DNA of 64,000 bases from G965116155 sp965116155 (GCA_965116155.1 OZ220488.1:1-64000); one strand, 5' to 3'. Shown: positions 1 through 9,134, counted from the stretch's first letter. The notes: a model not told the origin generated them from the sequence alone. Numbers and translations are program-made.

Positions 1-51
1 AAAAACCATTGCCATAAAAACAAACAAAAAGGCTAGAGCTGGTTTTTGCAT
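1..51 (-). CDS. N-terminus of an exported protein (truncated by window edge)
   Basis: Reading leftward from an ATG at position 51, 17 codons stay open to the window edge. They give a short basic start (Met-Gln-Lys) followed by a hydrophobic stretch (Leu-Ala-Phe-Leu-Phe-Val-Phe-Met-Ala-Met-Val-Phe), as in a Sec signal peptide or signal anchor. A strong Shine-Dalgarno (GGGAGGG) lies 6-7 bases upstream of this ATG, which makes the start convincing despite the tiny visible part. It is divergent from miaA. Function cannot be judged. Confidence 0.6.
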   Translation of the reverse strand, partial: MQKPALAFLFVFMAMVF

Positions 52-164
52 AATTTTCCCTCCCTTATAGAAGATATGCCGAGTTTTTCACTCTACTTAT
101 TACAAGCTTAAGGCTAAGCTGTGGTATGTGTGTGTAAAACTAACAGACTAAAAGGCACTATGCA

Positions 165-1175
165 GTGTTAAGCCAATCCCATGTAAGTACTAATACCCCA
201 AATACTAATACCCTTTGTTGCGGCAATGATGCGCTTAGGATTTTGCTTATGGGGCCAACGGGCGTGGGCAAGAGTGCACTTGCCATGGAGGTTGCGGGCG
301 ATACAAAATCCGCCATTGCCAATGCCGACAGCTTGCAGTGTTACAAGGGGCTTTTGGTGGGAACAGCAGCGCCTACTAAAACCATGCAGCAAAAGGTGCC
401 ACACTACTTGTACGCCTTTGTAGAACCAGGCGCTACACTGAGTGCGGGGCAGTTTTTGCACAAGGCCACTGCATGCTCACGCGCAGCTCCAGAGCCGCTG
501 ATGTTTGTGGGAGGCAGTGGGTTTTATGCCCGGGCTATACAAAGTGGTATGTATCCCGCACCTCCCGTGTCAGCTGCTAGGCGGCAATTTTATGAGCAAT
601 TTGCACACAAAGCCGGAGCGCTTCATGCCATGCTTCATGAGCGCGATAGCGCCGCCGCGCAAAGCATCCATCCCAACGACAGCTATAGGCTTATAAGGGC
701 TTTAAGTGCTATGGACCAAATGGGTCAAAAGTGGTCGGATGTAGCGCGCAGCCCTTTAAAGCCTGGGCTAGAGCTAAAGGCCACCTGCGTGCTTTGGGGG
801 GAGGTGGAGTTTTTGCGAAAACAAATCCGCAAACGAACGCAGTACATGTTAGAGCATGGCCTTATAGAGGAGGTAGAAGAGCTCGTGCAAAAAGGCCTGC
901 GGCACTGGCCCCCTATGCAGAGTGTGGGTTATAAGGAGGTGCTTATGTTTTTAGATGGCAAAATTAAAAAACCCCAACTGCAGGGGGCTATTTTAGCGCG
1001 GAGTATGTCTTTGGTGAAAAAACAAACAAAATGGCTTAAAGGCCAAAAGCAGCCCCAATGGCGCTTTTTTGAAGCACCTTGCGACCTTAAACACTGTGCT
1101 GCGTTTTTAAAAAGCTGCCTCACATTAAAAACACCATTAAAAACACTAAAACAAAACCCCCTATGCAGATTTTAA
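165..1175 (+). CDS. miaA: tRNA dimethylallyltransferase
   Basis: MiaA transfers the dimethylallyl group of DMAPP to the N6 amine of A37 in tRNAs that read codons beginning with U, a cytoplasmic modification that supports decoding. The P-loop GPTGVGKS is at residues 30-37 and is followed by the family's DSxQxY-type segment (NADSLQCY, 53-60), the GTA-P element, VGGSGFY and the VGYKE motif. The 336-residue length is normal. The start is a GTG with an AAAGG about 9 bases upstream; the first 20 residues are not conserved in the family, so a later start is possible. Its 3' end overlaps ribF by 13 bases, so miaA, ribF and pdxH form one operon. Confidence 0.93.
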   Translation: MLSQSHVSTNTPNTNTLCCGNDALRILLMGPTGVGKSALAMEVAGDTKSAIANADSLQCYKGLLVGTAAPTKTMQQKVPHYLYAFVEPGATLSAGQFLHKATACSRAAPEPLMFVGGSGFYARAIQSGMYPAPPVSAARRQFYEQFAHKAGALHAMLHERDSAAAQSIHPNDSYRLIRALSAMDQMGQKWSDVARSPLKPGLELKATCVLWGEVEFLRKQIRKRTQYMLEHGLIEEVEELVQKGLRHWPPMQSVGYKEVLMFLDGKIKKPQLQGAILARSMSLVKKQTKWLKGQKQPQWRFFEAPCDLKHCAAFLKSCLTLKTPLKTLKQNPLCRF

Positions 1176-2098
1176 AAGCAAACTTTAACCCTCAACCCGG
1201 CGCTGTGATGGTGCTGGGGAATTTTGATGGCGTGCACTTGGGGCACCAAGCATTGTTTAAGTTTGCTAAAACCACTTGGCCTAAAAAACCACTTTTGGCC
1301 TTGAGCTTCTCTCCTCACCCAAAAGTGTTTTTAAACAAGTTGCCCGCGCAGGAGCTTATTACACCCGGTGCATTAAAAGTGCTTAAGCTAAAAGCTTTGC
1401 AGTTTGCTCCAGATGCTTTTTGTGCTTTGGATTTTGCCGGTGTTGTTAGTATGCCAGCAAAAGATTTTGCAAAACTGCTCACAAAAAAGGGCGCGCAGCA
1501 TGTCGTGGTGGGGGCAAACTTTCGCTTTGGCCCCAAAGCCGCAAACGGCATAAAGGAGCTTACAGCTTGGGGTAAGGAGATGGGCTTTAAGCTCCATGTG
1601 CCTGATGTTAAAGAGCATGCGGGTCGCGCTATATCCAGCACGCGTATAAGAGAGTGTTTAAAAACCGCACAACTGCAAGAGGCAAATCAGATGCTAGGAT
1701 CAGGCTTTAGGGTGCTAGGCAATCGCATAAAAGGCAAAGGCCGTGGCCAGGAATTGGGCTTTGGCACTTGGAACATAGCCTGCACAAAGCTTATGCTTCC
1801 GTATGGAGTTTACGCTGGCTTTAAATACCCCGGCAAAGCCCATGGCTTTGTGTGCAATTATGGCACGCGCCCTAGCTTTGGACCTGGGCCTGCGGTGTTG
1901 GAGGTGCACTTTTTATCTGCTCCACCCCAAACACCGGCGCAAAAACCTGCCGGCGAGCCTAGTAAGCTTGCCGAAAAAACTATACAGGTTGAACTGTTGC
2001 ATTTTATAAGGGCAGAAAAAACCTTCCCCCATGTAAATAGCTTAGTAAAACAAATCTCTCAGGACGTAAAAGATGCCAAACGACTCTTGCACGCATGA
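1163..2098 (+). CDS. ribF: bifunctional riboflavin kinase / FAD synthetase
   Basis: RibF phosphorylates riboflavin to FMN and adenylylates FMN to FAD. The N-terminal nucleotidyltransferase domain shows GNFDGVHLGH (residues 19-28), FSPHP, the VGANFRFG segment and ISSTRIRE. The C-terminal riboflavin kinase domain shows a G-x-T-x-N element (GFGTWN, normally GxPTAN), YGVYAG, the NYGTRPSF motif and a late LHFIR. The length of 311 residues is typical. The ATG lies inside the end of miaA, and the 3' end overlaps pdxH by 26 bases. Coupling to pdxH makes sense because PdxH uses FMN. Confidence 0.93.
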   Translation: MQILKANFNPQPGAVMVLGNFDGVHLGHQALFKFAKTTWPKKPLLALSFSPHPKVFLNKLPAQELITPGALKVLKLKALQFAPDAFCALDFAGVVSMPAKDFAKLLTKKGAQHVVVGANFRFGPKAANGIKELTAWGKEMGFKLHVPDVKEHAGRAISSTRIRECLKTAQLQEANQMLGSGFRVLGNRIKGKGRGQELGFGTWNIACTKLMLPYGVYAGFKYPGKAHGFVCNYGTRPSFGPGPAVLEVHFLSAPPQTPAQKPAGEPSKLAEKTIQVELLHFIRAEKTFPHVNSLVKQISQDVKDAKRLLHA

Positions 2099-2693
2099 TA
2101 CAGGCCCAGTGCAGTTGCTGCAGCGGTGGGTGAAAGAGGCTAAGGAGCAATCAGGCTATAACTTCCCCACGGCCTTTCAGTTGGCGACAGGTTCGCTACG
2201 TGATTCGCATAGTGACAATGGGCCTCGTATTAGAACCTTGCTTTTAAAAGATTGGGCTAAGGAGGGGTTTGTGTTTTTTACGAATTATCTTTCGCCCAAG
2301 TGGCAAAGTATAAAACAAAACCCTAAGGTGGGGGGGCATTTTTATTGGGACTCTTTGGGGCGGCAGGTGAACTTGCAAGGTGAGGTGCACAAGTTGGCCC
2401 ATGAAGCCTCTAAAGAGTATTGGGCAACTCGGCCAAGGGCCAGTCAGTTGGCGCAGTGGGTGTCGAGGCAGTCTGCTACTGTAGAGAGTGCGGAGTGCTT
2501 AGAGCAAGCGTATGCCAAGGCGGAGCAGAGGTTTTTGGGTGTTAGTGTGCCTTGTCCAAAGCACTGGGGTGGTGGTGTGTTTGTGATTGAGAGCGCAGAG
2601 TTTTGGGAGCAAGATCCGCGTAGGTTTCACAAAAGGCTGCGCTTTACCAAAAAGGCCGACAAGTCTTGGTCTATGCATTGGCTATGGCCATAG
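2073..2693 (+). CDS. pdxH: pyridoxamine/pyridoxine 5'-phosphate oxidase
   Basis: FMN-dependent oxidase that makes pyridoxal 5'-phosphate from PMP or PNP. The FMN/PLP-binding split-barrel fold is indicated by the PRIRTLLLK segment, GFVFFTNY, the S-x-K pair and the closing RxHxRxRF motif (RFHKRLRF) before a terminal Trp-x-x-x-x-Leu-x-Pro. The length of 206 residues fits the family. It is the last gene of the miaA-ribF-pdxH operon and starts within ribF, so it is probably translationally coupled to the enzyme that supplies its cofactor. Confidence 0.93.
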   Translation: MPNDSCTHDTGPVQLLQRWVKEAKEQSGYNFPTAFQLATGSLRDSHSDNGPRIRTLLLKDWAKEGFVFFTNYLSPKWQSIKQNPKVGGHFYWDSLGRQVNLQGEVHKLAHEASKEYWATRPRASQLAQWVSRQSATVESAECLEQAYAKAEQRFLGVSVPCPKHWGGGVFVIESAEFWEQDPRRFHKRLRFTKKADKSWSMHWLWP

Positions 2694-2699
2694 CCAAAT

Positions 2700-2733
2700 T
2701 AGAGTGCTAGCCCAAAATTCTGGGATAAAGCGG
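2700..2733. repeat. fragment of palindromic repeat family A
   Basis: Right after pdxH lies AGAGTGCTAGCCCAAAATTC followed by TGGGATAAAGCGGCGGC. This matches one half of the family A element (end box, arm, conserved GGGATAAAGCGGC core), but the second arm is absent nearby. It looks like a decayed or truncated copy. Confidence 0.7.
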
Positions 2734-2782
2734 CGGCTGCGATGATGACGACGCGCAGCAACATGAGCCTTAAAAAAAGGGC

Positions 2783-2812
2783 TTTTTTCTTTTCTTTTCT
2801 TTTCTTTTCTTT
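2783..2812. repeat. TTTTC pentanucleotide tract
   Basis: Five in-register TTTTC units (2785-2809), flanked by extra T residues, lie about 155 bases upstream of the ankyrin gene start. The rest of the 272-base gap holds the family A fragment at 2700, a G-run and no convincing ORF. Short tandem tracts of this kind can change length by polymerase slippage; a role in expression is not shown. Confidence 0.75.
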
Positions 2813-2965
2813 AAGGTATAAAGGGGGGGCTTTGGCGGTGCCACTCACACTAAGGGCGGCCTACCTTAAATGGGGTTGACCCGAGAGGTTGATCCATAAA
2901 ATAGGGGGCACTGCTAGGGGCGCGATTATCAACGGAATACAAAAACCAAGGAGAAAAATCAGAAG

Positions 2966-4585
2966 ATGAGACAGTTTTTGTACGTACTTTTAGTATTGTG
3001 TTTTAGTGTTGGATCTTATGCAAAAGATCATGATGCCTCTTGTGTCAACTTGTTAAAATCTAAAGACAAACTCTTAAAAATAGCAAGGGGTGCAGCGTAT
3101 GGTATAGCGACTAGGGGTGAAACCTATAAATATCGAGAGAGCACCAAACCAGCAGTGGATCTTAAAAAAGTAGAAAAAGGGATCTTGCGGAGTGATAAAA
3201 AGCTAGCAAGTTTGCTAGAGGCTTCTGATAATCTCCAACAAGGAAAGATGTACTACACCCCTATTCACTGGGCTTCAGAAAGGGGTGATATTAATATGGT
3301 AAGGGCTTTGCTAGATGCGGGTGCGGACCCTAATACACGCGATTACAAAAAAAACAGGGCTGTCTCAGAGGTCGTAGGGTATGGTCCCTTAGAGTACGCA
3401 GCGTGGGGTGGGCATGCAAAAATAGTAAAAGCTTTACTAAAAGCGAGTGCAAAGCCTCTTTATCACGAGTTTTTTGGTACTCAGGAAGCCCTGAAGTTGG
3501 CAGTAAGTAATGGGCATGCAAAAGTAGCAAAAATTTTAATAAAAGCCGGTGCGATTAGAAAGGGTAAGAACGGCAATAAGCCCAACTACGTGGAGTTGGC
3601 ACTTGAATATAGGCACCCAGAGGTCATGCAGGTTTTATTAGATGCCGGTGAAGAGTACGATTTTGATTTTTTTAATTTAAGAACGCCTTTGCAATACGTA
3701 CTAGACTATGACTACAGCTTCATCGAGAAGGACGGCGACAGATCGCTGCTTAATAAATTTGTAAAGATCTTATTAAACGCAGGTGCAGACCCCAACGTTA
3801 GACGAAGGATAAAGTACCGAGACGGAGTGTCACATTTGAGAGCAGCTGTCGGCGCAAAGCTCCCTGAACCTACCGGTGAGACTCTCTTTAGTGCAGCGGT
3901 AGGTGGGGGGCACATGAAGGTGGTAAAACTTTTCTTAAAAGCAGGTGCTGACCCTAATATCCCGTCAAACCCAAACAGTGGGTATTATGACACCCCCCTA
4001 CACATCGCTGCAAAAAACCGCTCTGTAAAAATGGTCAACCTTTTATTAGAGGCAGGTGCTGACCCTAATGGCATTTTGGAGCCTGACGGCAAAAGAACAA
4101 AAAGTGGCGACACAGGCGACCACCGCATAGGAACATATACGCCTCTTATGGAGGCTATCTTAGGAAGAGACAAAAGCAGCGTGGATGAATTGAATGCGGT
4201 AGTAGCGCTTTTGCTAGAAGCAGGCGCCCAGCCTAATATTACAACCTCTTTTGGTTTGAACCCCTTGCACGCCGCAGCACGGCACGGCTATGCAAATGCA
4301 GTCAGACTTTTATTAGAGGCTGGTGCGGATCCTAATGCTGTTTACTATGATGATGGTGGCATTTACCGATACCATACGTGGGACTATACTGCTCTCCATG
4401 TGGCCGAGCGTCAGGGCCATAAAGACGTAGTGAAGATTTTGTTAGAGGCAGGAGCTGATAGCAGCATAACAGACAAACTAGGCAGGACCCCGCTGGATGC
4501 ACGCAAAAGATTTGAGGCAAAAGGCTCCTCAGAATGGGACGAAAACGATTATATTGAAATTGAAAATTGGGACACAGACGATTAG
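2966..4585 (+). CDS. exported ankyrin-repeat protein
   Basis: A 539-residue protein with a Sec signal peptide (basic Met-Arg, hydrophobic core, cleavage probably after SYA near residue 19) followed almost entirely by ankyrin repeats. Roughly nine to ten units show the TPLHxAA, LLLEAGADPN pattern. The last repeats are followed by an acidic tail rich in Asp, Glu and Trp. An AAGGAG lies about 12 bases before the ATG. Ankyrin repeats bind proteins; with export, it may act in the periplasm or on a host or prey cell. Unlike the two ankyrin proteins at 32.5 and 41.0 kb, its repeats have diverged from each other, so it is an older array and a separate subfamily. Confidence 0.85.
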   Translation: MRQFLYVLLVLCFSVGSYAKDHDASCVNLLKSKDKLLKIARGAAYGIATRGETYKYRESTKPAVDLKKVEKGILRSDKKLASLLEASDNLQQGKMYYTPIHWASERGDINMVRALLDAGADPNTRDYKKNRAVSEVVGYGPLEYAAWGGHAKIVKALLKASAKPLYHEFFGTQEALKLAVSNGHAKVAKILIKAGAIRKGKNGNKPNYVELALEYRHPEVMQVLLDAGEEYDFDFFNLRTPLQYVLDYDYSFIEKDGDRSLLNKFVKILLNAGADPNVRRRIKYRDGVSHLRAAVGAKLPEPTGETLFSAAVGGGHMKVVKLFLKAGADPNIPSNPNSGYYDTPLHIAAKNRSVKMVNLLLEAGADPNGILEPDGKRTKSGDTGDHRIGTYTPLMEAILGRDKSSVDELNAVVALLLEAGAQPNITTSFGLNPLHAAARHGYANAVRLLLEAGADPNAVYYDDGGIYRYHTWDYTALHVAERQGHKDVVKILLEAGADSSITDKLGRTPLDARKRFEAKGSSEWDENDYIEIENWDTDD

Positions 4586-4598
4586 GGCGAGGAGACAC

Positions 4599-4740
4599 AA
4601 GAGTATATGCCAGTTGCGGAGGCTGCATAGACCGCCAAAACACCTGGGCAATTTTCGTTTGCCACCTCGGCTGGCGCGCCTTTAGGCGCTCCACCAGGCT
4701 GCGCTTTAGGCAAGAGGTGTTTTGGCTAGTCTTTAGGTTA
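4599..4740. repeat. palindromic repeat family B, copy 1
   Basis: Starts with the box AAGAGTATATGCCAGT, then a long inverted repeat. The outer arms GCCAAAACACCT (4634-4645) and AGGTGTTTTGGC (4715-4726) are perfectly complementary, with an inner GCGCC TTTA GGCGC cap at about 4676-4689. The related copy at 28.0 kb is in the opposite orientation. It lies between two convergent genes and could act as a bidirectional terminator, although there is no T-run. Confidence 0.8.
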
Positions 4741-4745
4741 ACACT

Positions 4746-5786
4746 TTAAAAATACAATTTGTTTTTAAAGGTTTTTTGAATCTCCGACCATTTGTGGATA
4801 TCAAAAGTGCCGATTTCTTCATAACCTCCTGTAGGAGGTCCGGGGTAGTTGTGCGAAAACATGCCCTTGGCGCGGCCGCCACGGTAAGTTGCGCAAAAAA
4901 ACGGCGACGCCGCTTCGCGAATAAACCAGCACGGTTGAGGCGGGTGCACGGAGCGGCCTAAAATAAAGTGCGGCGAGCGGTGGAAGTTTTTAATCCACAA
5001 CTGTCCTGCTGCTATCCACTGGGCTTGGTCTTGCCCGGGCGCTGAAATCTGGTGCAAATTCACCTGTACAATGACAACGCCTTTTGCATCCTCAAAAAAG
5101 CCTCGCCAAATGTACATAATCACAGGTTGGCCGCTCGAGTCTTTGCTGGTTGGATGGGGGTAGGTGAAAAAATAATGGTTCTTATGAATGTCTACACTGG
5201 TGTAGCTGCGGCCGTTCTCGCGGGTTTTATAACGGTCGCTGGTGAAAGTGCGCGCCAACTGGTGCGTGCCGTCGTTAAAGCCCACGTGCACAGAGCCACC
5301 CATCAAAATTCCGCTGTTTACAATCTGCCCCTTAACTCTAGCGTGGGCATTTTTTTCACTTTTACAGTCTCCGGGCACACCCTCTAAGATGTGTCCGTCT
5401 GTACCCGTACAGAGATTATTCAGCCTGTCTAAATCTCCTAAAGAGCCCTTTTGCATCAGGTCTAAAGCGATCCAGCTTTCTTCTAGTTTGGGCAAACTGC
5501 CGCCGCTTAGCACACCCATTTGTGTTTTAGAGCTATCTAATGTGATGGCGTTAGAAGGTTTTTGGTAAACCCCCAAAGGGCTGGTGCGAGGTCCTACGGG
5601 AGGCAGCAAGCTCCCCACACCTCCGGGGTTGTAGGAATTTCCACCGGGCCACAGGCCTCCTGGACCTTGGTCACAAGACACAAAGGCGCCCATAATTAAA
5701 AATGACACCACCAGCAAAAACACCACCCACGGCGACCAAGGTGAGGTAGAAAATGAAGAGCGGCTGTTTTTAGACATAACCCTCAT
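4746..5786 (-). CDS. putative lipoprotein of unknown function
   Basis: 346 residues. After a short polar start there is one hydrophobic helix (about residues 19-38) ending in GAFVSC, which resembles a lipobox with Cys at about 39. A Gly/Pro-rich linker of about 40 residues follows, then a soluble domain with many aromatic residues and several Cys. I do not recognise a family. ATG 5786 and ATG 5777 are both possible; the second has GAGGG just upstream. It is downstream of mutL on the same strand but separated from it by a family A array. Confidence 0.6.
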   Translation of the reverse strand: MRVMSKNSRSSFSTSPWSPWVVFLLVVSFLIMGAFVSCDQGPGGLWPGGNSYNPGGVGSLLPPVGPRTSPLGVYQKPSNAITLDSSKTQMGVLSGGSLPKLEESWIALDLMQKGSLGDLDRLNNLCTGTDGHILEGVPGDCKSEKNAHARVKGQIVNSGILMGGSVHVGFNDGTHQLARTFTSDRYKTRENGRSYTSVDIHKNHYFFTYPHPTSKDSSGQPVIMYIWRGFFEDAKGVVIVQVNLHQISAPGQDQAQWIAAGQLWIKNFHRSPHFILGRSVHPPQPCWFIREAASPFFCATYRGGRAKGMFSHNYPGPPTGGYEEIGTFDIHKWSEIQKTFKNKLYF

Positions 5787-5842
5787 ACCTTATAAAACCA
5801 TGCCCTCATAACAGAGGTACATGAAGGCTTTTCGGAAGAATG

Positions 5843-6180
5843 GCGTAAGCATCAGAGTGCTAGTAAAATTTTCTGGGATAAAGCGGCGCTCCTGGCGTAG
5901 CCTCCCAGAGGGAGGCGGCCGCGACAGGAGCAAGCGTCCCGCAGAAAATTTTGCGACCTATGAAGCTATTATGGCCCTGCGGGGAAAGCTGTCGAGTGCA
6001 CAAAAATGCCTCATGCAGAACCACTTGTCTCCCTGATAGTCCCTGCAAGGGACGACCATCAGGGAGATAAGCGCCCCACAGAGCATGTGGCGGCCTATAA
6101 GGCTACCATCGCAGCCGCACCCTTTCAGGGTGCTGCTCTTGCGCCGCCGCTTTATCCCAGAATATTGGGCTAGCACTTTA
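5843..6180. repeat. palindromic repeat family A, composite copy
   Basis: Two joined elements. The first begins GCGTAAGCATCAGAGTGCTAG. Its outer arm AAAATTTTCTGGGA (from 5865) pairs with TCCCGCAGAAAATTTT (5937-5952), a middle stem pairs GCTCCTG with CAGGAGC, and the cap is GCCTCCC AGA GGGAGGC. The second part holds TCTCCCTGAT pairing with ATCAGGGAGA (6028-6066), a GCACCCT TTC AGGGTGC cap and the inverted end GCTTTATCCCAGAATATTGG, which stops two bases before the mutL stop codon. It fills the 396-base gap between mutL and the lipoprotein gene; no ORF is convincing here. Confidence 0.85.
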
Positions 6181-6182
6181 AT

Positions 6183-8117
6183 TTATGCTCTGCCGAAGTC
6201 TTTTTCAAGCCGGTTAAAGGGGTACTTTACAAATACGGGGCGCCCATGGGGGCAAAAGCTAGAAAAACTAAAAGCATCCATGTCGGATAGAAGCTTTTGC
6301 GCTTCTTCCATCTTGAGCCTATACCCTGCCCGAATAGCTGAGTGGCATGCCATAGTAGCCACCACTGCCTCCAGCGCGCCCTGCAAAGCAAAACCATTAC
6401 CACAAAGCTGCACCTCCTCAGCCAGCTGCTCCATCGCTGGCCCCAAGGCTCGCTCTTTTAACCCCAAGGGCAAACCCAGTGCACGAAGCCCCTTTGCGCT
6501 CAGCTCGAGCTCTATACCCAAAGCACGCACCTGGTCTTGCCCACCATGTACGAGCCACTGTTTTAAAGTCTCTTGTTTGTCTGGCTCTAGCTCTACCTCC
6601 AAAGGCAAAAGCAGCCTCTGCGAGTGCATGGCATGCGACTTAAACTGTTGCATGAAGCGCTCGTACAGCACCCGCTCATGGGCCGCGTGCTGATCAATAA
6701 ACAGCACCCCGTCTGTGGTTTCGGTAATAATATAGGTCCGTCTCGCAAAACCCAACACCGGAAGATTAGACCATGCGAAGTTTTGTGATGGCTGCCAATG
6801 GGCGGGCGGCTGCTCAAGAGGAGACTGCTGCAAAGAGGGTTTTGCTTTAATGGACGTAGCAGGAGGAGGGAGTTTAAAAAAATCCTTCTGCAAAGAAGGC
6901 GTTGCCAGGCGATCTATTGGCTTTGGGTTCAAGCGATGCTCTAGCTTGGCTTGCGCATTTGCGCTAGTGCTTAGGTTCTTTGCAGGGCGCGCGGGAGTTT
7001 TTGTTGCGGCTTGCGTACCTGAAGCAGGGGCTATGGGTGTCTTCAAGGGCTCTTGATGTGTCACCATGGAGGCGCTGTCCGCGACCTTGCAAGGCGAAAG
7101 CGTCTCCAGCCAAGGGCTGCGCTCTAAGGCTGCGCGCAAAATGCTGCGTGCCGCGCTAAAGACACGCGAGGCATTTAAAAACTTTACCTTGGTTTTTGTA
7201 GGGTGCACGTTTACATCCACTTCGCCTGCGGGCAAGCTTACAAACAGCGCTCCTATGGGAAATTCGCGGTGCATTAAAAGGCTTCTATAGGCCTCTAAAA
7301 AACCGGCCCTTAAGCTGCTGTCTTCCACCCATCTTTTACCTACAAAGCACCACATGTTTTTGCGGGTTTTGGCCGTAATATGAGGGGGCGCAATGTAAGC
7401 CGTTACAGCAACTCCCTTGTGCTCGCCTTGGGCCTGAAACAACTCGGGCACGCCCAGCATTTGCCTTGCGCGCTCTAAGGGGGAGGATTTTTCTAAAAAA
7501 TAAACCAAACTCTCGCCCTTTGTGAGTTTAAAGCTTTTGTCTGGGTGGGCAAGGGCTAGTGTTTTAAACACTTGCTTGATTTGCGCCTCTTCATAACGGG
7601 AGGATTTTAAAAATTTTAACCTCGCAGGAGTGCTTTCAAACAACCGCTCTACACTTACACTTGTACCTTGAGGGTGCTCTATTTTTTGAGGTTCCGATAA
7701 AGCTCCAAAGTGGCTTTTTTGCATGGTCCCTGTTGCCCCGGAAGCTTTTGACCTAACACTCAAGCAAGACACCGATGCAATGCTGGCCAAGGCCTCTCCC
7801 CTAAAACCAAAACTTCCGCAAGACCAAATGTCTTCAAAATCCCGCAACTTGCTGGTGGCATGGGGCTTTAGGGCCAAGGGTATATCCTGGGGCGCGATGC
7901 CACAGCCGTTGTCACGCACTTTAAGTTCGCGTCCGCCTTGGGCAAAGCTTAGCTCTATGTGCGTGGCGCCGGAGTCTAAGGAGTTTTCTAAGAGCTCTTT
8001 TGCCAAATGCGCGGGGCACTCCACCACTTCACCCGCTGCGATCTGGTTGACTACATTCTCAGCCAAAACCCTAATGGGTTGAGCTTTTACAAGTGTGCTC
8101 ACCGGCGGTCCCCCCAT
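6183..8117 (-). CDS. mutL: DNA mismatch repair protein MutL
   Basis: MutL couples mismatch recognition by MutS to strand incision. The N-terminal GHKL ATPase shows NQIAAGEVVE, the DNGCGI motif, ATSKL and GFRGEALASI. A Pro/Ala/Lys-rich linker follows, then the C-terminal dimerisation domain. That domain keeps DQHAAHERVLYE at about residues 475-486, the DQHA(x)2E(x)4E endonuclease signature, plus ACHSAIRAG and CPHGRP, so this MutL should nick DNA itself. 644 residues. The ATG has no clear Shine-Dalgarno; a GTG six codons later, preceded by a G-run, is an alternative. The gene follows the SH3b/barrel gene by 21 bases, and its stop abuts a family A repeat. No mutS lies in the window. Confidence 0.95.
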   Translation of the reverse strand: MGGPPVSTLVKAQPIRVLAENVVNQIAAGEVVECPAHLAKELLENSLDSGATHIELSFAQGGRELKVRDNGCGIAPQDIPLALKPHATSKLRDFEDIWSCGSFGFRGEALASIASVSCLSVRSKASGATGTMQKSHFGALSEPQKIEHPQGTSVSVERLFESTPARLKFLKSSRYEEAQIKQVFKTLALAHPDKSFKLTKGESLVYFLEKSSPLERARQMLGVPELFQAQGEHKGVAVTAYIAPPHITAKTRKNMWCFVGKRWVEDSSLRAGFLEAYRSLLMHREFPIGALFVSLPAGEVDVNVHPTKTKVKFLNASRVFSAARSILRAALERSPWLETLSPCKVADSASMVTHQEPLKTPIAPASGTQAATKTPARPAKNLSTSANAQAKLEHRLNPKPIDRLATPSLQKDFFKLPPPATSIKAKPSLQQSPLEQPPAHWQPSQNFAWSNLPVLGFARRTYIITETTDGVLFIDQHAAHERVLYERFMQQFKSHAMHSQRLLLPLEVELEPDKQETLKQWLVHGGQDQVRALGIELELSAKGLRALGLPLGLKERALGPAMEQLAEEVQLCGNGFALQGALEAVVATMACHSAIRAGYRLKMEEAQKLLSDMDAFSFSSFCPHGRPVFVKYPFNRLEKDFGRA

Positions 8118-8138
8118 TTGACGCGCGTGCGTGGGAAA

Positions 8139-9134
8139 CTAAAACTGCAACAACAAGCTCGCTCCCAGTCCGAAACCTTTGCGGATTTCCTCACTGATAT
8201 CCACGTTTTGCAAAGGGTGTGTGCCCGCAGGGGGTTTTTCTACCATGTCTAAAAAGGTGTAGTACCCATAGACCCGCAGTATAATTTTGTTTAAAAGCGC
8301 CTGGGCCGCAACAACAGCTACAGGCGAGCCATCTAGCAGCCTAAGGCTTGTGTGTTTATAAGCCATCACTCCACCCAACCCCAGACCCAGTCCGAAGTTT
8401 TTGTGCAAGTTAAAAGTATAAAGAGCCTGCAACTTAGCTTGCAGCAACCACAAGCGGTACTGGTTAGTATAAATAGCTCCTGTGCTAGGGCTTAAGCAGC
8501 GGTCTACGGCCTCTTGGTTGGCCGCCACCCGGCATAGTGAGTTGCGGTAGTGCATGTTGGCTATAAGCTCCACATACATCGAGTAACTGGGCAGCGGCAT
8601 GCCGAACTGCACCCCTAAAAAGTGCAGCCCTTTCAGCTCGAGATTTGTGCCGGATGCCGTGTGGGTAGGGTTCCATTGGGTTGGCACCCGCCACCTTTGG
8701 TACTCCCACATAAAGCCTGCAGAAGGGCGCTTCCACACCCCTTCGTCTGCCGCCAAGCGAGGCTTCGGTGTGGTGGCTTTTTTGGTGGGGGGTTTCTTTT
8801 TACTGGCGCGCGACTCTTTGGGTACAGCTTTGTCAAAAGCAATGTCGGTGTCTAACACGTATCCCTTGAGGCCGCTTTTGGACACAATTTTAAAAAACAG
8901 GCCAAAATTGTTTTTGCCAGTTAGTTTTTGCGGGTTGGCCTCTATTCTAGAGTTAAAATCCAAATACCCCACAACACTCGAGTCCATGTCGGGCCTGGCA
9001 TAAACAGCTGCTCCATCCACCACGGCCCGTGCGCCCGCTGCCCAAAGAGGTTGGGCCCCAACCAGCAGGGCTAACCCCAAAAACAAAAGAGCGAGCGCGC
9101 TTGCATTGTATGTGATTTTTTGTGTTTGTTTCAT
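8139..9134 (-). CDS. exported SH3b-domain protein with C-terminal beta-barrel
   Basis: 331 residues with a clear signal peptide (about 32 residues, ending near LWAAG). Residues about 35-100 look like a bacterial SH3 domain (VVDGAAVYARPDMDSS, then GLKGYVLDTDI), often a peptidoglycan- or protein-binding module. A Lys/Pro/Thr-rich linker (about 105-125) leads to alternating hydrophobic strands with Tyr/Trp belts and a terminal Phe (GLGASLLLQF), as in outer-membrane barrels. It may therefore link the outer membrane to the wall. A GGGGAGGG Shine-Dalgarno lies about 9 bases before the ATG. It is 21 bases upstream of mutL in the same operon, with no obvious functional link. Confidence 0.65.
   Translation of the reverse strand: MKQTQKITYNASALALLFLGLALLVGAQPLWAAGARAVVDGAAVYARPDMDSSVVGYLDFNSRIEANPQKLTGKNNFGLFFKIVSKSGLKGYVLDTDIAFDKAVPKESRASKKKPPTKKATTPKPRLAADEGVWKRPSAGFMWEYQRWRVPTQWNPTHTASGTNLELKGLHFLGVQFGMPLPSYSMYVELIANMHYRNSLCRVAANQEAVDRCLSPSTGAIYTNQYRLWLLQAKLQALYTFNLHKNFGLGLGLGGVMAYKHTSLRLLDGSPVAVVAAQALLNKIILRVYGYYTFLDMVEKPPAGTHPLQNVDISEEIRKGFGLGASLLLQF

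Noticed and set aside
2783..2812. T-rich tract as the pdxH terminator
   Set aside because: The preceding stem (AGCCTT with AAGGGCT) is short and bulged; the tract is better described as a pentanucleotide repeat.
6085..6693. Plus-strand ORF of 202 codons across the mutL 3' end
   Set aside because: Antisense to conserved MutL C-terminal domain; begins in a repeat and has no family features.
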